This document shows, one piece after another, positions 1 through 5,467 of a stretch of DNA of 5,467 nt (positions are counted from its first letter, which is position 1; each line of letters opens with the position of its first letter). The stretch covers positions 1-5,467 of the forward strand of contig JAHDGN010000252.1 of NCBI GenBank assembly GCA_020627645.1. The letters run 5' to 3'. A program made the position numbers and the translations under genes. The DNA is from Akkermansiaceae bacterium. Its GTDB lineage: Bacteria > Verrucomicrobiota > Verrucomicrobiia > Verrucomicrobiales > Akkermansiaceae. Under the pieces are notes generated by a model. The model ran no database searches and had not been told where the DNA came from. It was given only the letters and a program-made list of their open reading frames with translations.

Positions 1-489
1 CACCCCACCAACCGAAGCAGCTCCTAAAGTATCGCCATGATAAGCATTCTCAAAAGCCACCACCCCACTACGATCCTCCCCATTCTGCTCTCTCCATTGC
101 AAAGACATTTTCAAAGCCACCTCCAAAGCCGTAGACCCATTGTCCGAAAAAAAACAACGCGACAATTCCCCTCCACCCACCAATCCACACAATTTTAACG
201 CCAACTCACTGGCCCGCACGTTACCTAATCCCAAATACGAACTATGACACAATTCCCCCGCTTGTTTTCGCAAAGCACCCACAATCGACGGATGTCCATG
301 ACCATGCACATTCGTCCAAATACTCGAATTACCATCCAAATATCGCCTCCCCTCAACATCCCACAACCACACCCCGTCCCCCCTCTCAATCACAATTGGC
401 GTTTCACGCTCCCACAACTCCTGATCAGTAAATGGGTGCCAGCCATGTCGCAAATCAGCCTCAACCCAACCTTCAATCCTTGCTCGCAT
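1..489 (-). CDS. bioA: Adenosylmethionine-8-amino-7-oxononanoate aminotransferase (BioA), N-terminal part, cut by the window edge
   Basis: BioA is a cytoplasmic PLP-dependent class III aminotransferase. It uses S-adenosylmethionine as amino donor to convert 7-keto-8-aminopelargonate to 7,8-diaminopelargonate, the step before dethiobiotin in biotin synthesis. The 163 codons present show, in order: the BioA-type N-terminal WHPFT (residues 17-21), the GVWLWDVEGRRYLDG strand pair (39-53), the substrate-pocket region around WTNVHGHGHP (58-67), the cofactor-phosphate loop SDNGSTALE (115-123) and the BioA-characteristic YHGDT (150-154). The family is usually about 430 residues, so roughly 60 percent, including the PLP lysine, lies beyond position 1. 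The ATG at 489-487 is chosen because the N-terminus then matches the family and a GGGAAGG stretch precedes it by 4 bases. It overlaps the end of the upstream small gene by 17 bases. The frame is intact throughout. YHGDT makes other class III aminotransferases less likely. Confidence 0.92.
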   Translation of the reverse strand, partial: MRARIEGWVEADLRHGWHPFTDQELWERETPIVIERGDGVWLWDVEGRRYLDGNSSIWTNVHGHGHPSIVGALRKQAGELCHSSYLGLGNVRASELALKLCGLVGGGELSRCFFSDNGSTALEVALKMSLQWREQNGEDRSGVVAFENAYHGDTLGAASVGGV

Positions 490-730
490 CCGGCCTTCCC
501 AATAGTTGATCTACCTTAGCCACGAACTTCCACGGACACCTCTTCCGCTGATACTTACGCCACAAAACCTCTCGCAATTTTTCCAAATCCCCCACCGATG
601 GAGGATCTAACTTTAACCAATCCGGATCCTCTTTCGTCCTAGTATAAAGCGAAAAATCTCCCCCATGGAAATTTGCCCGCCAGAAGCGAACCTCCTCCCC
701 CTCTTGCTCTCTCCACTCGTGACGCGTCAT
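473..730 (-). CDS. Small uncharacterised protein (85 aa) upstream of and overlapping bioA
   Basis: I do not recognise a named family. The product is highly charged and tryptophan-rich. It starts MTRHEWREQEGEEVRFWRA, has a central PDWLKLDPPSVGDLEKLREV segment, and then a basic stretch LWRKYQRKRCPWKFV. There is no signal peptide, membrane segment or obvious metal motif; the single cysteine (near residue 61) is isolated. It is probably a cytoplasmic alpha/beta protein of about 10 kDa. The gene ends with TGA at 475-473, 17 bases inside bioA, which argues that it is real and co-translated with it. The start is uncertain. ATG at 730 is drawn, but TTG at 739 is preceded 9 bases upstream by GAGG, and another TTG at 754 is also in frame. 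Its position suggests, but does not show, a link to biotin synthesis. Confidence 0.65.
   Translation of the reverse strand: MTRHEWREQEGEEVRFWRANFHGGDFSLYTRTKEDPDWLKLDPPSVGDLEKLREVLWRKYQRKRCPWKFVAKVDQLLGRPDASKD
494..500 (-). promoter_or_regulatory. Ribosome binding site of bioA, inside the upstream small gene
   Basis: On the minus strand GGGAAGG is followed by CCGG and then the ATG at 489. It is a purine-rich Shine-Dalgarno-like match with a 4-base spacer and lies within the last codons of the preceding gene. It supports the 489 start and fits translational coupling of the two genes. The spacer is on the short side, so the match is moderate. Confidence 0.45.
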
Positions 731-856
731 GCCCGACAATCGGTGAAACCTCAAAAAAAACCAACCCTGAATTACTAACGATAATAAACAAAAATCTTAT
801 TCCTTGATTCTTCAATCATCCCCTCTAACTTGTTGCGCTCGATTTATCAGGTTTTT
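731..856. promoter_or_regulatory. Divergent AT-rich spacer between the bioA pair and the LRR gene
   Basis: This is the only place where transcription diverges, so promoters for both the small gene-bioA pair (leftward) and the LRR gene (rightward) should lie here. The stretch around 765-815 is clearly more AT-rich than the flanking genes. I looked for sigma70-type -35/-10 pairs on both strands and found only weak matches, for example TTACTA at 772 and TCTTAT at 795 (17-base spacing) reading rightward. I would not call a specific promoter. There is no biotin-operator-like long palindrome, no riboswitch-like fold that I can recognise and no terminator. An A8 run (753-760) lies near the possible upstream starts of the small gene. 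Confidence 0.3.
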
Positions 857-2011
857 ATGAAAATGATCGCGATCCTCATTTTTTGCACAAAGGCAGCAGC
901 AAATCAATTTGGGCCATACACCTATGAGATTGTCGATCAAACCGTAACCATCACTGATTTTGACGATTCAGGAATCACCGGCCACCTCGAAATCCCCTCT
1001 CATATCGACGGGAAACCGGTGACCGCCATCGGAGGAAACGGCTTCTACCCAGCTAACGGACTGACATCGATCACCGTTCCTGACACCGTCCTAACCATCG
1101 GAGACGGGGTCTTCAATACACTCACAAACGTCAAAGAAATTAACTTGGGACAATCCGTCCAATCAATCGGCAACGCAGCGTTTCTCGGAAATTCATTTCC
1201 GAGAATCAATCTCCCTGAGAACCTAATCTCCATCGGAGAAAGAGCCTTCGATCATTGCGATCTCCTAGAAATCACTCTCCCGCCGAATCTCGTTTCAGTC
1301 GGGAAAAGAGCCTTCGCCGCAAACAACAGACTCACCACCGCAACAATTCGGGGCGAGAACACAACGTTCGGATTTGGAGTGTTTCAATCCTGCCAGAATC
1401 TCCAGCACATCACGATCGAAGGGGATATCAATCCAGAAAGCACCCTCCCCTTTTACGGCTGCTTTGCCCTTCGATCCATCACCTTCGAATCAAACGCTCC
1501 CCGTGATATTTTGGCCTACACCACCCGAGATCCGATTTTCGAGATGACCTTTGATCCAACCTTTTCTTTCTACTTCAGAGAAGGCTCAACCGGATTCCCC
1601 ACCCCAACCATGGCTGGCTTCCCTTGTAAGATGATTTCTACTTCCCCAAACGCTTACGCTGAATCATGGCTGAGATCTCATGGACTGGATCCCGAGATCG
1701 ACATGTCGAAAGACCATAACGGTGACGGCCATCCATTACTCCTCAGCTATGCTCTTGGACTAAATCCAGATCAGAATGTCTCTCAATCATTGCCCCAAGT
1801 CTCGATCGCAGATAACGATCTTCAACTCACCTATCATGCCTCTGCACCAGGAATCATATATACCCCCCTGACCAGCCCGGACCTCAAATCATGGAGCCCA
1901 GTGTTCAATCTGTCTCGCCCCAACGAATCTGAAACTCGAACCGCAAAAGACAGCTTCCCTCTGCTATTCGCCCAACGAACTTTTCTTTCCCTGTCAGTGA
2001 GAATGCACTAG
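857..2011 (+). CDS. Secreted BspA-type leucine-rich-repeat protein with a verrucomicrobial-style C-terminal module
   Basis: The 384-residue product starts with a short signal-peptide-like segment (MKMIAILIFCTKAAA, likely cut after AAA at residue 15). A lead-in beta segment (FGPYTYEIVDQTVTITDF) follows. Next come about five LRR_5/TpLRR repeats at residues 67-191 with the pattern L..I.LP..L.SIG..AF..C. A less regular region runs to about 275. A DHNGDG calcium-loop-like motif (286-291) then leads into YALGLNP (298-304). The end is a beta-rich tail with SPDLKSW and a terminal RTFLSLSV strand. LRR_5 proteins are generally surface or secreted binding proteins; the ligand here is unknown. ATG 857 is chosen because CAGG lies 5 bases upstream. 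TTG at 830 is in frame and would give a more typical 24-residue signal peptide, so the start is open. The gene is less C-skewed than its neighbours. It has no neighbouring transport or sorting gene. Confidence 0.85.
   Translation: MKMIAILIFCTKAAANQFGPYTYEIVDQTVTITDFDDSGITGHLEIPSHIDGKPVTAIGGNGFYPANGLTSITVPDTVLTIGDGVFNTLTNVKEINLGQSVQSIGNAAFLGNSFPRINLPENLISIGERAFDHCDLLEITLPPNLVSVGKRAFAANNRLTTATIRGENTTFGFGVFQSCQNLQHITIEGDINPESTLPFYGCFALRSITFESNAPRDILAYTTRDPIFEMTFDPTFSFYFREGSTGFPTPTMAGFPCKMISTSPNAYAESWLRSHGLDPEIDMSKDHNGDGHPLLLSYALGLNPDQNVSQSLPQVSIADNDLQLTYHASAPGIIYTPLTSPDLKSWSPVFNLSRPNESETRTAKDSFPLLFAQRTFLSLSVRMH
1055..1429 (+). repeat. Tandem leucine-rich repeats (about 22-24 residues each) within the LRR protein
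   Basis: These are protein-level repeats. Five successive units can be aligned by eye on the core pattern L..I.LP..L.SIG..AF. They begin near NGLTSITVP, NVKEINLG, FPRINLPE, LLEITLPP and RLTTATIRG, with a partial sixth unit at NLQHITIEG. Phenylalanine closes each unit (GVF, AAF, RAF, RAF, GVF), as is usual in BspA-like repeats. At the DNA level the units have diverged, so recent duplication is not evident. Confidence 0.8.
1182..1205. repeat. 24-base near-perfect palindrome inside the LRR gene
   Basis: TTCTCGGAAAT at 1182-1192 is the exact reverse complement of ATTTCCGAGAA at 1195-1205, leaving a 2-base centre (TC). It lies in codons for FLGNSFPRI at a repeat junction. There is no downstream T-run, so it is not a canonical intrinsic terminator. 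A function, if any, is unknown. Confidence 0.6.
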
Positions 2012-2054
2012 CAATCACGACATCAATTTCCTCCAAAAAATATCACTAAAAACT

Positions 2055-2789
2055 ATCACAAATCGATGTTCTCATCTTCACGAAGAACTTCTCGACCTCC
2101 TCTACCCCCCCGCCTGCGAACTCTGTCATCAACCACTTCGGAAAAAACAATCACTCTGCCCCAGCTGCCTCCCCAAACTGCCTAAAATTCGATCCCCTCA
2201 CTGCCAAACCTGTTCCGAACCATTCGACGGCAACCTTCCCGACCATATCGAGTGCTCCAACTGCCGCGATATCGAATTCGCCTTCCAATTTGCCTCCTCC
2301 GCTCTCGACGGCCATCACCTCTCGTTCCAACTCATCCACGCACTCAAATACCAAAAAAAATTCCACCTCGCCCACCACCTTGCCCAACTCATGGCTCAAA
2401 CCCTCACAGACGATCTCAGGTTCAAATCCCTCCCCAACCCAACCCTCATTCCCATCCCCCTCCATTGGCGCCGACAGCATCAGCGCCACGGAAACCAATC
2501 CTACGAACTCGCCCTGCAACTCTCAAAAATAGCCCAACTCCCACTGCTAAATCCCCTTGCTCGGACCAAACCAACCCCCACTCAAACTCGACTCACTCGA
2601 CGACAACGGCTCCAAAATCTCAGAAACGCTTTCACCGTCAAAAAATTGGCCCGGTCAAAAATCCAAGACAAAAACCTTCTCATCATTGACGATGTCTTCA
2701 CCACCGGAGCCACCGGACATGAATGCGCTCGCATCCTCAAACAACATGGTGCCTCACAAATTGCCATCCTCACCCTAGTCCGCGGGTAG
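2055..2789 (+). CDS. ComF-family phosphoribosyltransferase-like protein; start codon unresolved
   Basis: ComF proteins pair a cysteine-rich zinc-ribbon region with a type I phosphoribosyltransferase fold. In competent bacteria ComF is needed for DNA uptake; its reaction is not settled. Numbering from 2055: LLDLLYPPACELC (12-24); four CxxC pairs at 21/24, 35/38, 50/53 and 67/70, typical of the double zinc ribbon; HALKYQKKF (near 100); IPIPLHWRRQHQRHGNQS (132-149); the T..QT.L.R..R..N...AF block (about 171-193); the PRPP-binding loop LIIDDVFTTGAT (209-220); and LTLVRG at the end. About 240 residues is the usual length, and nothing internal is broken. However, the frame is open back to a TGA at 1998-2000 with no ATG, GTG or TTG before an internal ATG at 2391, which would delete the zinc region. 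The end drawn at 2055 (ATC) is only a placeholder near the expected N-terminus. The LRR gene ends 43 bases upstream and phoX begins 33 bases downstream. Confidence 0.88.
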   Translation: MTNRCSHLHEELLDLLYPPACELCHQPLRKKQSLCPSCLPKLPKIRSPHCQTCSEPFDGNLPDHIECSNCRDIEFAFQFASSALDGHHLSFQLIHALKYQKKFHLAHHLAQLMAQTLTDDLRFKSLPNPTLIPIPLHWRRQHQRHGNQSYELALQLSKIAQLPLLNPLARTKPTPTQTRLTRRQRLQNLRNAFTVKKLARSKIQDKNLLIIDDVFTTGATGHECARILKQHGASQIAILTLVRG

Positions 2790-2813
2790 ACAAAACTTGC
2801 GCTCTCATCAAAA

Positions 2814-2820
2814 TAAGGGA
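2814..2820 (+). promoter_or_regulatory. Ribosome binding site of the PhoX-family gene
   Basis: TAAGGGA lies just upstream of two in-frame ATGs, at 2823 and 2832. Measured from its end, the spacers are 2 and 11 bases, so it does not clearly settle which ATG is used. It is the clearest Shine-Dalgarno match among the plus-strand genes. Confidence 0.45.
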
Positions 2821-2822
2821 CC

Positions 2823-4187
2823 ATGCAACCTATGGAACGTCGCAAATTCCTCTCTACCTCTGCCGCAACCCTAGGATTCTTAGGGCTCCAACAATACCTA
2901 CACGGTAAAACCGCCACCCGAGTCATCGAACCATACGGCCCCCTCGTCAAAGATCCCAAAGGGATCCTCGATCTCCCAGCAAACTTCACCTACAAAGTCA
3001 TCTCTCGCCGTGGTGACAAAATGAGCGACGGCCTCCGCGTACCAGGGATCCCCGACGGAATGGCCTGCTTTCCTGGGAAAAGACGCAATCAAGTGATCCT
3101 CGTCCGAAACCACGAACTCAGCCCCGGTCAACAACGCCAATCCCCCTTTCCTGGAGGTAAAATTCCCGCTAACTTTAAAAGCGAATACTCCTACGATATG
3201 GGAGAAAAAGGAAACCCTCCCCAAATCGGCGGAACAACCAACATCGTCTACGACCTCAAAAAACAAGAAGTCGTCAAAGAATTCCTCTCCCTCACTGGCA
3301 CCGACCGTAATTGCGCAGGCGGCATGACCCCCTGGGGCTCCTGGATCACCTGCGAAGAAACCATCGACCTCACTTCCGAAAGAGGCCGAAAACACGGATA
3401 TTGCTTCGAAGTCAAAGCCACCGACGACGGCAAACTCCAAAAAGCCAAACCACTCAAAAAACTTGGCCGATTCCGCCACGAAGCCGTCGCCTTCGATCCC
3501 AAAACCGGCATCGTTTACCTCACCGAAGACACCAACGACGGACTCCTCTACCGCTTCGTCCCAAAACGCAAAGGAAATCTAGAAGAAGGCAAACTCCAAG
3601 CCCTCTGTATTTCGGGACAAAAATCCGCTGACCTCCGCAACTACCGTGGCTCAGCAAAACCCATCAAAGAAGGCAAGACCCTCCGAACCCGCTGGATCAC
3701 CCTCAAAGATTTCGACTCCCCAGACAACGACCTCAGGTACCAAGGTTTCAATCGAGGTGCTGCTCGCTTCGCCCGCGGCGAAGGAATCTGGTTTCATGAT
3801 GGCACCATCTGGTTCTGCTGCACCGATGGCGGACCCAAAGCCCAAGGACAAATCTTCCGCCTCAAACCCGGCCGAACCTCCGATCACCTTCAACTATTTC
3901 TTCAGCCAACCGAAGACGACCTTCTCACAAACGGCGACAACTTATGTGCCGCACCATGGGGTGACCTCGTCATTTGCGAAGACCTCGTTCAACAACACCG
4001 AGGAAAAAAGCCTCACGTCCGAGGAATCACCAAGAAAGGCCAAATCTACAACATCGCTCGAAACGCCACGAGCGCAGCAGAATTCGCCGGCTCCTGTTTC
4101 TCTCCCGATGGCTCTACTCTCTTCGTCAACATGCAAGCCGAGGGACTCACCATCGCCATCAATGGCCCCTGGAAAAAGCGAATCTAA
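2823..4187 (+). CDS. Tat-exported PhoX/DUF839-family protein, putative alkaline phosphatase
   Basis: PhoX enzymes are monomeric calcium- and iron-dependent phosphatases that release phosphate from organic phosphoesters in the periplasm; they are folded before export by the Tat system. The 454-residue product starts with a Tat signal: ERRKFLS (5-11) and a weakly hydrophobic stretch to about 28. Family-like blocks follow: DGMACFPG (78-85), LVRNHE (93-98), NCAGGMTPWGSWITCEE (163-179, whose first cysteine matches the metal-ligand position of PhoX), RHEAVAFDP (218-226), YLTEDTNDGLLYRF (232-245), FNRGAARFARGEG (309-321), LVICED (382-387) and CFSPDGSTLFVNMQ (425-438). It is clearly shorter than classical PhoX (over 600 residues), so substrate and activity are inferred only at family level. 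ATG 2823 is drawn; ATG 2832 would also keep the Tat motif. No Pho box is visible upstream. The stop is followed 42 bases later by folC in the same frame. Confidence 0.87.
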   Translation: MQPMERRKFLSTSAATLGFLGLQQYLHGKTATRVIEPYGPLVKDPKGILDLPANFTYKVISRRGDKMSDGLRVPGIPDGMACFPGKRRNQVILVRNHELSPGQQRQSPFPGGKIPANFKSEYSYDMGEKGNPPQIGGTTNIVYDLKKQEVVKEFLSLTGTDRNCAGGMTPWGSWITCEETIDLTSERGRKHGYCFEVKATDDGKLQKAKPLKKLGRFRHEAVAFDPKTGIVYLTEDTNDGLLYRFVPKRKGNLEEGKLQALCISGQKSADLRNYRGSAKPIKEGKTLRTRWITLKDFDSPDNDLRYQGFNRGAARFARGEGIWFHDGTIWFCCTDGGPKAQGQIFRLKPGRTSDHLQLFLQPTEDDLLTNGDNLCAAPWGDLVICEDLVQQHRGKKPHVRGITKKGQIYNIARNATSAAEFAGSCFSPDGSTLFVNMQAEGLTIAINGPWKKRI

Positions 4188-4229
4188 AATCGTCTCCTCA
4201 AGCCCCCCACACACCTTCGATTTTCCATC

Positions 4230-5426
4230 TTGAAACTTGAAAATCAACAAGCCCTCGATTGGCTCTACTCCACCCAAACCTTCGGTATCAAACTCGGCCT
4301 CGAAGCCCCCACTCGCCTGCTCCGCCAATACCTCGCCTTCCCTCACCATCACACCAAAGTCATCCACATTGCCGGAACCAACGGGAAAGGATCAACCGCC
4401 GCCATCATCGACTCCCTAGCCCGCACCCTCGGCCTCAAAACCGGACTCTTCACCTCACCTCACCTCGTCGAATATTACGAACGAATCCGTATCAACGGAC
4501 AAAACATCACGCCCGAAACCACGACCAATCACCTCGTCGCCCTCAAAGAACTCGTTCAAGATTGGGAACACCACCCCACCTTCTTCGAACTCACTCTCAC
4601 TCTCGCCATGCGTCACTTCCGTGACCAAAATTGCGAACTCATTATCCTCGAAACCGGCATGGGCGGGCGACTCGATGCCACCACCGCGGTCCCCGCAGAC
4701 GTCTGCGTTCTTACCCCAATCGCACTCGACCATACAAAATGGCTTGGCGACAGCCTCGACCAAATTGCCCGCGAAAAAGCAGCCATCGCCATCGAAGGAA
4801 AACCCCTGATCTCAGCACCCCAAGCCCCGGAGGCCACCACCGCCATCAAAGAAATCGCAAACCAAACTCGAGCCCCCCTCACCTTCGTCGATGACCCCCT
4901 CGACGGCTACACCATCTCACTTCCCGGCCCGCACCAAAAAGACAACGCAGCCCTCGCCTGCGAAGCTCTCACCGCTGCCGGGTACCATCTCTCCTTCGAT
5001 ACCGTCTCACACGCCCTTCAAAATATTCAATGGCCTGGCCGCTTCGAACACCTCACTCCAAACCTCATCATCGACGCCACCCACAACCCTCACTCAGCCC
5101 AAGCCCTCATCACAACCTGGCAACAACAATACCCTCACCAAAAAGCTCAGCTCATCTTCGGATCCGTCGAAGACAAAGATTCTTCTCAAATCCTCGAAAT
5201 CCTCCAACCCATCGCCGCCCACTGCCACTTCGTTCCCGTCGACTCCCCTCGCGGAGTCCCGCCCGAAACCCATCACACAACAACTCCCTCCACCATCCAC
5301 CCAACTCTCCAATCCGCCCTCGACGCCACCCAAGACAAACTCACCCTCCTCACCGGCTCCATTTTCCTCCTCGGCCAAACCAAAGCCCACTTCCAAAACC
5401 AATCCACCCAACCCACCTCCCAATAG
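4230..5426 (+). CDS. folC: Dihydrofolate/folylpolyglutamate synthase (FolC), complete
   Basis: FolC is a cytoplasmic Mur-ligase-fold enzyme. It couples ATP hydrolysis to adding L-glutamate to dihydropteroate (making dihydrofolate) and, in many bacteria, further glutamates to folates. The 398 residues carry the ATP-binding loop GTNGKGS (49-55), TSPHLVEYYERIRING (75-90), the second family signature LETGMGGRLDATT (140-152), LDHTKWLGDSLDQIAREKAAI (166-186) with the lysine that is carbamylated in the family (183), GPHQKDNA (233-240), PGRFEH (269-274), DATHNPHSA (282-290, usually DGAHNP) and TGSIFLLGQ (375-383). Length is slightly below the 420 or so of the E. coli enzyme and no domain is missing. 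The TTG at 4230 is chosen because no ATG or GTG occurs in frame before it after the phoX stop, and the N-terminus it gives fits the family. No ribosome binding site is visible. Whether it is bifunctional cannot be read from sequence. Confidence 0.93.
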   Translation: MKLENQQALDWLYSTQTFGIKLGLEAPTRLLRQYLAFPHHHTKVIHIAGTNGKGSTAAIIDSLARTLGLKTGLFTSPHLVEYYERIRINGQNITPETTTNHLVALKELVQDWEHHPTFFELTLTLAMRHFRDQNCELIILETGMGGRLDATTAVPADVCVLTPIALDHTKWLGDSLDQIAREKAAIAIEGKPLISAPQAPEATTAIKEIANQTRAPLTFVDDPLDGYTISLPGPHQKDNAALACEALTAAGYHLSFDTVSHALQNIQWPGRFEHLTPNLIIDATHNPHSAQALITTWQQQYPHQKAQLIFGSVEDKDSSQILEILQPIAAHCHFVPVDSPRGVPPETHHTTTPSTIHPTLQSALDATQDKLTLLTGSIFLLGQTKAHFQNQSTQPTSQ

Positions 5427-5467
5427 CTCCCCTCCTCCCCCCATCCAAGACCACTGATATTAACATC
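5427..5467. other. Short right-hand end after folC, no feature seen
   Basis: These 41 bases are C-rich and then become AT-richer toward the edge. No hairpin followed by a T-run and no start codon with a ribosome binding site is visible before the window ends. Confidence 0.5.

Noticed and set aside
857..925. Possible lipoprotein signal (cysteine in LIFCT) in the LRR protein
   Set aside because: The residues before the cysteine (LIF) do not fit the lipobox pattern, and an AAA cleavage site just downstream fits ordinary signal peptidase better.
2122..2129. CTGTCATC resembling half of a Pho box upstream of the PhoX gene
   Set aside because: It is a single copy without the second direct repeat at the required spacing, lies inside conserved comF codons (Cys-His) and is about 700 bases from the phoX start.
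2066..2190. ATG at 2066 as the start of a separate small gene in its own frame
   Set aside because: Its frame gives a low-complexity Ser/Arg/Pro/Thr peptide of about 39 residues running over the ComF zinc-ribbon codons. The ComF frame is far better supported there.
2353..2360. A8 run in comF (also at 147-154 in bioA and 753-760) as a programmed frameshift site
   Set aside because: The reading frame and family similarity continue in the same frame on both sides of the comF and bioA runs, so no shift is needed. They are ordinary AAA/TTT codon runs.
2790..2822. Possible terminators in the comF-phoX gap and the phoX-folC gap (4188-4229)
   Set aside because: Neither gap contains an inverted repeat followed by a T-run; both are too short and unstructured by eye.
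2898..3479. Long open frame on the minus strand opposite phoX (and similar ones opposite comF and folC)
   Set aside because: Its translation has no recognisable domain and is low-complexity in places, while the plus-strand frame encodes a clear PhoX-family protein. The strand skew removes stop codons from opposite frames and produces such shadows.
4694..4707. Perfect 14-base palindrome CGCAGACGTCTGCG in folC
   Set aside because: A palindrome this short is expected about once in three windows of this size by chance, and it lies in well-conserved folC codons (PADVCV). No further structure surrounds it.

Overview
The window looks like a piece of chromosome from a member of the Verrucomicrobiota. 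This rests mainly on the gene at 857-2011. It encodes a secreted leucine-rich-repeat protein of the BspA/LRR_5 type. It ends in a C-terminal module (DxNGDG followed by YALGLNP, then a beta-rich tail ending in an RTFLSLSV-like strand) that I associate with secreted verrucomicrobial proteins. That assignment is inference; the sequence carries no rRNA or other phylogenetic marker.

Layout. Positions 1-489 (minus strand) hold the N-terminal third of BioA, the PLP enzyme that makes 7,8-diaminopelargonate in biotin synthesis; the gene runs off the left edge. A small gene of unknown function (about 473-730, minus strand) lies directly upstream and overlaps the bioA start by 17 bases, so the two are probably translationally coupled. 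An AT-rich divergent spacer (731-856) separates this pair from four plus-strand genes: the LRR protein (857-2011), a ComF-family phosphoribosyltransferase-like protein (about 2055-2789), a Tat-exported PhoX/DUF839 protein (2823-4187), and a complete folC (4230-5426; dihydrofolate/folylpolyglutamate synthase). The gaps after comF and phoX are 33 and 42 bases with no visible terminator, so comF-phoX-folC may be co-transcribed. The products share no obvious pathway: biotin and folate synthesis, possible DNA uptake, phosphate scavenging and a surface protein.

The most notable points are these. (1) comF has a clean full-length reading frame but no ATG, GTG or TTG in frame before its internal Met, while an out-of-frame ATG sits exactly where a start is expected. 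(2) The plus strand is C-rich and G-poor regardless of gene orientation, and the LRR gene shows this less strongly than its neighbours. (3) The LRR gene contains a near-perfect 24-base palindrome. (4) Start signals are weak throughout. I found no mobile element, CRISPR array, RNA gene or defence system, and I do not see a new multi-gene system here.
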